Assembly: GCA_963576725.1 (NCBI GenBank)
Contig: OY755244.1
Span: 86,141,184 to 86,205,183 of the forward strand
Reading direction: 5' to 3'
DNA length: 64,000 bases
Source: Azorinus chamasolen
Lineage: Eukaryota; Mollusca; Bivalvia; Cardiida; Solecurtidae
Shown one piece after another: positions 59,332 to 64,000 of this stretch. The notes under the pieces were generated by a model. That model worked only from the letters and a program-made list of their open reading frames with translations. It was not told the DNA's origin and ran no database searches. The translations under genes and the position numbers were made by a program. Position 1 is the first letter of the stretch; every line of letters starts with the position of its first letter.

Positions 59332-59536
59332 CAGCAAAACACCTCTAAAGCGATCACTTAATGAGGAGAGATTAGTGTCTTTAAAAGCACGTGGTTGCTT
59401 AATGCAGGACAAAAGTAATGCAGAAAGCTCATGCAGGAGCTTTCTGCATTACTTTTGTCATGCATTAAGCTACCACATGCCTCTTAGACCCAGTATTATA
59501 CCTCATTTTGGCGGTCGCATTAGAGGGATTTTACTG
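59332..59536. mobile_element. MITE-E copy 22
   Basis: CAGCAAAACACCTCTAAAGC ... long perfect arms ACAAAAGTAATGCAGAAAGC ... GAGGGATTTTACTG. Confidence 0.93.
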
Positions 59537-59595
59537 TGTATGTGGGAATACATTAGAACCTCACTATATTCTGTGTCTTTTGGGTAAGTAGTATC

Positions 59596-59730
59596 TTGAC
59601 ATTTTACTCCATGAATATTCAGGTAAGAAATCATGAATATTAATTACATTAATGTCTATAATGATGCATGAACATAGGAATTTTAGGCAATGGCAGAAAC
59701 TGTAGAATCGTATCTATCTGATTTCAAAGA
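59596..59730 (+). mobile_element. MITE-B left half
   Basis: TTTTACTCCATGAATATTCA ... GGCAATGGCAGAAACTGTAG + AATCG. Stem half missing. Confidence 0.8.
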
Positions 59731-60040
59731 CATCCATGTTATTCATTGAGTTGTCCTTTGTAAACGAGACACCCGTTCACTGTCATTTACAAACAGTGTA
59801 TATTCTACAATATTAGTATAGAAGCAGAAAGCTTGAGAAAAAAGATGTATTTGCTCACTAGCAAGGTCAAACTGTAAACCCTCAAAGAATACTTGAGATT
59901 GAGTCATGTTTATAAGTTTGCTCAGTGATTACCTTTATCTGTATCAAAGTTAACGTTTTAAGACGTGGTATCAAAGAAAAGAGAGTTCCTTTAATCGCCT
60001 TTAAGAGTCAATAAATTCAAGACGATATTTCACGTTAAAC
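59731..60040. other. Unassigned spacer, 310 bp
   Basis: CATTTACAAACAGTGTATATTC at 59784 is a lone half stem. Nothing else. Confidence 0.35.
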
Positions 60041-60220
60041 ACAACCCTTTGACTGCTGAATGTTCAAAGTGGAATGGTCCATCGGTGTTTAACTATAGAG
60101 TCCATTCAGTATGAAAGGGTATACTTTCTAAATGATGATTTTGAATGATAAATATTGCAGATCCTGATTAGAGGAGTTTTTCTGATCTGGGTCTACATTA
60201 TTTACACATGTCTATGCACT
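60041..60220 (+). mobile_element. MITE-G copy 3
   Basis: CAACCCTTTGACTGCTGAAT ... GTCCATTCAGTATGAAAGGG ... TTTTGAATGATAAATATTGC ... TCTGATCTGGGTCTACATTA. Right end missing. Confidence 0.82.
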
Positions 60221-60256
60221 ATTTTCCTACATTAAAAATGATACGATATTGTTTCT

Positions 60257-60524
60257 TTAACTCTTTGCACGCTAGCGGCGAAACCGTCATTACGTATGCA
60301 AACAGTTTGGATCCAGATGAGACCCCGCATCATGCGGCGTCTCATCTGGATCCAAACTGTTTGACGCATCATGCGGCGTCTCATCTGGATCCAAACTGTT
60401 TGACGAATCATGCGGCGTCTTATCTGGATCCAAACTGTTTGACGTTTTGGTCATATATTTTCAAAGAATTGAAGTAGACGACAATCGCTGTAGATGAAAA
60501 AATACTTAAAGTGCAAAAAGTTAA
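60257..60524 (-). mobile_element. MITE-C copy 21 (C-a) with triplicated stem arm
   Basis: TTAA both ends. The stem apex is GCATCATGCGGCGTC, not the CCGAG type. The right arm (GCGGCGTCTCATCTGGATCC + AAACTGTTTGACG) occurs three times in tandem (about 60331-60445, 39-bp unit). GTAGACGACAATC near the right end. Confidence 0.92.
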
Positions 60525-60599
60525 CGGTTATGATTATAAGTAATAACAGTATCTCATTTCTAAAAAGAACGAGATGATCTCATTTTCTTTCGAAAAAAT

Positions 60600-60715
60600 G
60601 TCGAGGGTGTCAAACAGTTTAGATCCTGATATGACGTCGAGTTACACGGTGTTCGATCTGTATCGAAACTGTTTGAAATGTAAAACATATCACAATCAGC
60701 GTGCATGCTGAAGGT
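60600..60715 (+). mobile_element. MITE-C copy 22 (C-b)
   Basis: TCGAGGGTGTCAAACAGTTT + AGATCC ... decayed stem ... AATCAGCGTGCATGCTGAAGG. Confidence 0.7.
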
Positions 60716-60926
60716 TGGGGTAATAATCTAGATCCCTTTGGAATGCATATTAGTGTCAATCACTGCACAGAATCCACAGTTCATATCTAGTAACCTAGCA
60801 ATCTAACCATACTCACAATTTTGCAAAAGAATGGTTCAAGCAAAACAAGTTTTGGAAGACAAGTAATGGAAAACATATCATTCAAAACTAAGTTTAAGCA
60901 ATTTTAACGATCATATTTCGAAATGT

Positions 60927-61133
60927 TTAACCCATTCGCTGCCAATGTCGAATGAAATCACACATGCACGTAGTTTTAATCCAGATTAGATGCCGAGTCA
61001 CATGGGGTCTCATCTGGACTCGAGTGTTTGATGCTGTGATTATACATGTATTTTTGAAACAAAACCGGAAGAACTCCAACAAAAGCAGACGACAATTTTT
61101 AGAGACGATATCACGTAGCAGCGCAAAGGTTAA
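60927..61133 (-). mobile_element. MITE-C copy 23 (C-a)
   Basis: TTAACCCATTCGCTGCCAAT ... decayed stem ... AAAGCAGACGACAATTTTTA + GAGACGATATCACG ... GCGCAAAGGTTAA. TTAA both sides; flanked by a longer imperfect duplication. Confidence 0.85.
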
Positions 61134-61215
61134 ACAATTATAGCAATCATATTTCGAAACGTTGAAGTCACGTGACAATGGAATTGTAATGTCAGCTGTA
61201 TGTAACATTAGATTA

Positions 61216-61675
61216 TTAACTCTGTACCTCGTGAATATTCACGCAAGATACAATTACATCATGAATATTCACGCAAGATACAATTACATCATGAATATCC
61301 ATGCAAGAAACAATTACATCATGAATATTCACGCAAGATACAATTACATCATGAATATTCATACAAGATACAATTACATCATGAATATTCACGCAAGATA
61401 CAATTACATCATGAATATTCACGCAAGATACAATTACATCATGAATATTCATACAAGAAACAATTACATCATGAATATTCATGCAAGAAACAATTACACA
61501 ATGAATATTCATGCAAGAAACAATTACACAATGAATATAAATAACATGTTATGACAGAATACTGTTCAATAAGCAAACAGGGCAGATCCTGACCTAAGGC
61601 CCATACAGGAGAGTCTGATCTGGGTCTACTCTATTTGCGAAGGCAATAAAGGTGGATCTAACGTGTTAAGGTTTA
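61216..61675 (+). mobile_element. MITE-B copy 33 with expanded left end
   Basis: TTAACTCTGTACCTCGTG, then ten units of a 30-bp repeat, then AATAAGCAAACAGGGCAGATC, decayed stem, GATCTAACGTGTTAAGG. The repeat is the family's own left-end sequence. Confidence 0.9.
61232..61540 (+). repeat. 30-bp tandem repeat, ten units
   Basis: ATGAATATTCACGCAAGATA + CAATTACATC, with a second variant class (ATTCATGCAAGAAA) at the right. Open on both strands because 30 is a multiple of three. Confidence 0.96.
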
Positions 61676-61683
61676 ATCCTTAA

Positions 61684-62113
61684 ACCCTGGAACCTGCTTA
61701 TAGCAACTATGTAGTGTATGAAGACGAGGGTCGATAGGTGTACGTGGTTGCTTAATGCAAGACGAAAGTAATGCAGAAAGCTCCCAGAGGAGCTTTTTGT
61801 ATAAAGTTCGCCCTGCATTCAGCTACCACGTGTCTTAACCCTTTCCTCCATAGGCTTTTTTTAGACCCGACCTCTTTGAATGAATCTACCGAAAAGGAGC
61901 ATTTACTAGAGAAAAAGGAAAGGTTAGAATTGTGTAGTGTTGAAACCATTATGATAAGTAGAGCATTTGCTCCTATTGAGCAAATGCTCTATTTATCACA
62001 ATGGTTTCAAGAAGTGACTATTACAGAGGCTTAGAAAGGCGTATTTATGGGGGAAAGGGTTAAAACCCAGAATTAGAATACGTTTAGATGATCACTGTAG
62101 ACAAGTTTTACAG
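61684..62113. mobile_element. MITE-E copy 23, split by MITE-A
   Basis: CCTGGAACCTGCTTATAGC ... stem AATGCAGAAAGCTCCCAGAG ... ACCACGTGTCTTAA, then A, then AACCCAGAATTAGAATACG ... ACAAGTTTTACAG with TA. Confidence 0.85.
61835..62063 (+). mobile_element. MITE-A copy 21 (A'), nested in E
   Basis: TTAA both sides; apex TTTGCTCCTATTGAGCAAA; B-type right end GGCGTATTTATGGGGGAAAG. Confidence 0.94.
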
Positions 62114-62152
62114 TATATCATGTGAGTGTGTTTATTGTTTTAATCATTTGGG

Positions 62153-62344
62153 CAGAGCAACAGATACAGGTGCCTACTCAAATACTATAAGTGTTATTTC
62201 TCCACCAAATCCAATGTTGTAACCATTCCTTAGAATCGTCTCTTCGAGACGATTCTAACGAATGGTCACAACATAGGGTTTGGTGGAGAAATAAGGAATT
62301 TATTCTTGGAAATGTTTAATTAATGCATCTTATCTGGACTTTTG
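62153..62344 (-). mobile_element. MITE-H copy 7
   Basis: CAGAGCAACAGATACAGGTG ... perfect inner stem AGAATCGTCTCTTCGAGACG ... TGCATCTTATCTGGAC. Confidence 0.92.
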
Positions 62345-62379
62345 CTTGGACATGTTGCACACTGTGTGATATCCATGGC

Positions 62380-62553
62380 GACTGTTAAGTGGCCATCAGA
62401 AAGAGGTCTAATTATGGTTATGTAAGACAGGTGGTAGCTTAATGCAGGTTATAGGAGATTTATGCATTGCTCTCCCTACATTAAGCAACCACCTGCTTTT
62501 TTTAAGACTCGTGTGTTCAAAAATTGAATGGCCGGATAAGACAGGTTCTACTG
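62380..62553. mobile_element. MITE-E copy 24, stem clipped
   Basis: TTAAGTGGCCATCAGAAAG, ACAGGTGGTAGCTTAATGC, one hairpin arm lost, end AAGACAGGTTCTACTG. Confidence 0.88.
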
Positions 62554-62557
62554 CATA

Positions 62558-62622
62558 AAAACTAGCTGATAATTGTTCATACGGTCTCATTTCATATTTG
62601 AATATTCATAAGGTAAATGAAG
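62558..62622 (-). mobile_element. MITE-B end fragment
   Basis: AAAACTAGCTGATAATTGTTC + ATACGG ... TTTGAATATTCATAAGG. Confidence 0.5.
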
Positions 62623-62691
62623 AAATTGCTTACAATGAACCCCTTTCATCAAGCTTGTAATGTGCTCTAATTGGTTCCAAGTCTTTTCCCA

Positions 62692-62913
62692 ACCCTCAAC
62701 ATGCTGAGCAAATTGTCGCCTGCTAAATTTGTCGTCTGTTTAACGACAATAATAACATAAAATACAACTGACCAACTTTTACCACAAACACAACCAGGAC
62801 GTCAAACTGCTTACAGGTATAGTGATGGGATGTCACGTAACTTGGCGTCTCTTTTGGATCTGATCTCTTTGCAGATGTTATCGAGACTATCATCAGTTGT
62901 GTGCTAATTGTTA
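62692..62913 (+). mobile_element. MITE-C copy 24 (C-a), decayed
   Basis: CAACCCTCAACATGCTGAGC + AAATTGTCGCCTGC, TTTGTCGTCTGTTTAACG, GTAACTTGGCGTCTCTTTTG + GATCTG. Confidence 0.7.
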
Positions 62914-62917
62914 GCCC

Positions 62918-63125
62918 CTTTCAACCCTGAATTCTCAGAGTGGAATTGTCCATCAGTGTGTAACTGTAGAGTTCACTAAGTATGAAAGGCTTAAATTTGG
63001 TGCACGGTTTTGAATGACAAACAGTGCAGACTCTGATCAGAGGGGCTCCTCTGGGAGCCCTCTGATCTGAGTCTACGCTGTTTGCAAATGATAGTGCATT
63101 TTGGGTCCTGGACTGAAAGGATTAA
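62918..63125 (+). mobile_element. MITE-G copy 4
   Basis: CCTTTCAACCCTGAATTCTC ... AGTTCACTAAGTATGAAAGG ... perfect stem AGAGGGGCTCCTCTGGGAGC ... CTGGACTGAAAGGATTAA. Shares its TTAA with the next C element. Confidence 0.88.
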
Positions 63126-63334
63126 TCCTTTATCTGCTACATTTTGTCGTCTGCACAATTTATCGTCTGCTTCAATTTTATAATTTTCAATTTTCGCCAT
63201 TTTTTTAATTAAAAACATAAACATAACATCAAACGGTTTGGACCCGGTTTACACGTAGAATAACTCGGCATCTGATCTGGATCCAGACTGTTGTCATAGG
63301 TATAAACACAGATCCGTCATTGGCAGAGAATGAA
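63122..63334 (+). mobile_element. MITE-C copy 25 (C-a)
   Basis: TTAATCCTTTATCTGCTAC, TTGTCGTCTGC, TTATCGTCTGC, TTTGGACCCGG ... CTCGGCATCTGATCTGGATC, end GGCAGAGAATGAATTAC. Confidence 0.83.
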
Positions 63335-63574
63335 TTACAAAAAGAGGACAGAAATCATTACCTCCATAGAACACCATATCTCGTTGACCCTTGACTTACT
63401 GTCAATAGATCAACGTCGAAATTGGCCTCTACCGCCCTTGTCGGATTTCATTGAATACTAAACTATACACAGACACAATGCTAAAAAGCAATTATTATGA
63501 TTACTGGAATACTGATATCCCGCTTCAATTTTAAACTTTAACATGTTGTGGTCAAATTGTTAATTACTTATACA
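63335..63574. other. Unassigned spacer
   Basis: Nothing recognised. Confidence 0.3.
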
Positions 63575-63665
63575 ATTAACTTGGATATTGATGAGACGCC
63601 GGGCCACTCGACGTCACATCAGGATGGATTCTGACTTTTTAACACTCGAATTAAATATTTGTAGT
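63575..63665 (-). mobile_element. MITE-C hairpin
   Basis: TTGGATATTGATGAGACGCC-GGGCCACTC-GACGTCACATC, then TTTTTAACACTCGAATT. Confidence 0.65.
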
Positions 63666-64000
63666 TAAATACAATGTAGGTTATATTTCTATAAACAAAT
63701 AAGGCCAAAATTTGAGTTGGATAATTCCTATTCAGCAAGCTGAGCATTAAAACAGTTTAACAAAACCTTCGGTGTTGGTTTTTTGACGTGTGACCTCAGC
63801 AGTGAGAACATCTCCTTTTATTGTTTTTGCCAGCTGATCTAGCTTTAATTGAAGCGACAGATCTCAGGTAAAGATAGACACTAACTGACAACATTGTACC
63901 GAATGTCATTTGTTAACTAATTACAAAGTTGACAGTGAAACTTTCAATTAAAGCAAGACGTAATATAGAGAGAGAGGTCATTTAAGTTGGGAAGTCACTC
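63666..64000. other. Unassigned intron end, 335 bp
   Basis: No element or exon recognised up to the window edge. Confidence 0.35.

Larger units (their letters stand above)
37478..64000 (+). other. 5' part of the next Wnt7 intron (at least 26.5 kb)
   Basis: Begins GTAGAG. No sequence resembling the next Wnt coding block (CKCHGVSGSC) appears downstream on the + strand, so the intron must continue past the window. Contents are listed separately. Confidence 0.75.

Noticed and set aside
61162..61554. 130-residue and 98-residue open frames on opposite strands
   Set aside because: Both are translations of the 30-bp repeat derived from a MITE-B end.
1..64000. tRNA or 5S rRNA genes and tRNA-derived SINE heads
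   Set aside because: No B-box-like GGTTCGAATCC with a matching A box was seen; GGTCGAATCCGTC at 47541 stands alone inside a MITE-C remnant.
1..64000. Autonomous piggyBac or mariner transposase gene
   Set aside because: No long frame with DDE/D signatures; the only long transposon frame is the reverse transcriptase at 34073-35467.

Overview
The window is animal nuclear DNA, most probably from a mollusc and perhaps a bivalve. The intron-split Wnt exons prove a metazoan. The mollusc placement is an inference from the AT-rich background, the very dense short palindromic elements of a style I associate with bivalve genomes, and the non-LTR tail type; no sequence here proves the species. No bacterial operon, tRNA, rRNA or CRISPR array is visible.

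One gene is supported: two internal exons of a Wnt7-type Wnt ligand on the + strand (20091-20317 and 37206-37477). Their intron phases match, and together they give about 166 residues. The signal-peptide exon and the downstream exons (palmitoylated serine loop, C-terminal cysteine-rich part) are not visible. Positions 1-20090 are therefore upstream intron or 5' flank, 20318-37205 is one complete 16.9-kb intron, and 37478-64000 is at least 26.5 kb of the next intron. Only 499 bp of 64 kb is recognisable host coding sequence.

Most of the rest is short non-autonomous DNA transposons (MITEs) with long central hairpins. Labels here are mine. TTAA-bounded families (piggyBac-like termini, TTAACCC...GGGTTAA): A (~230 bp, stem GATAAATAGAGCATTTGCTCC), B (~240 bp, ends CTTTACTCCATGAATATTC / TTTATGGAGTAAAGGG, stem AAACAGAGCAGACCC), C (~210 bp, stem GGATCCAGATGAGACGCCGAG, as subtype C-a with GTCGTCTGC motifs and C-b with GACCGAGTGTCAAACAG), F, G, I, K and L. 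TA-bounded families (Tc1/mariner- or pogo-like termini): D (CAGTAAAACCTCTCTATAACG), E (CAGTAGAACCTGTCTTAAGCG), E' (an E variant with TTCGAA-type ends), M and H (CAGAGCTCCAGATAA). No transposase for any of them is present.

Other contents: one 5'-truncated non-LTR retrotransposon reverse transcriptase (34073-35467, - strand), two non-LTR 3' tails (20700-20815 and 32487-32660), and about eleven tandem arrays. Several arrays are clearly built from internal pieces of the MITEs. Elements are heavily nested: family A sits inside E elements at TTAA in seven places, D sits inside B at TA in three, and one locus is a three-level nest (E containing A containing B).

The most unusual structure is modular. 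Families with quite different ends and target sites share the same hairpin apex, GCTCC-TATA-GGAGC, and share arm segments, as if ends and hairpins had been exchanged. MITE ends also lie 29 bp from one Wnt splice donor and 21 bp from the Wnt splice acceptor.
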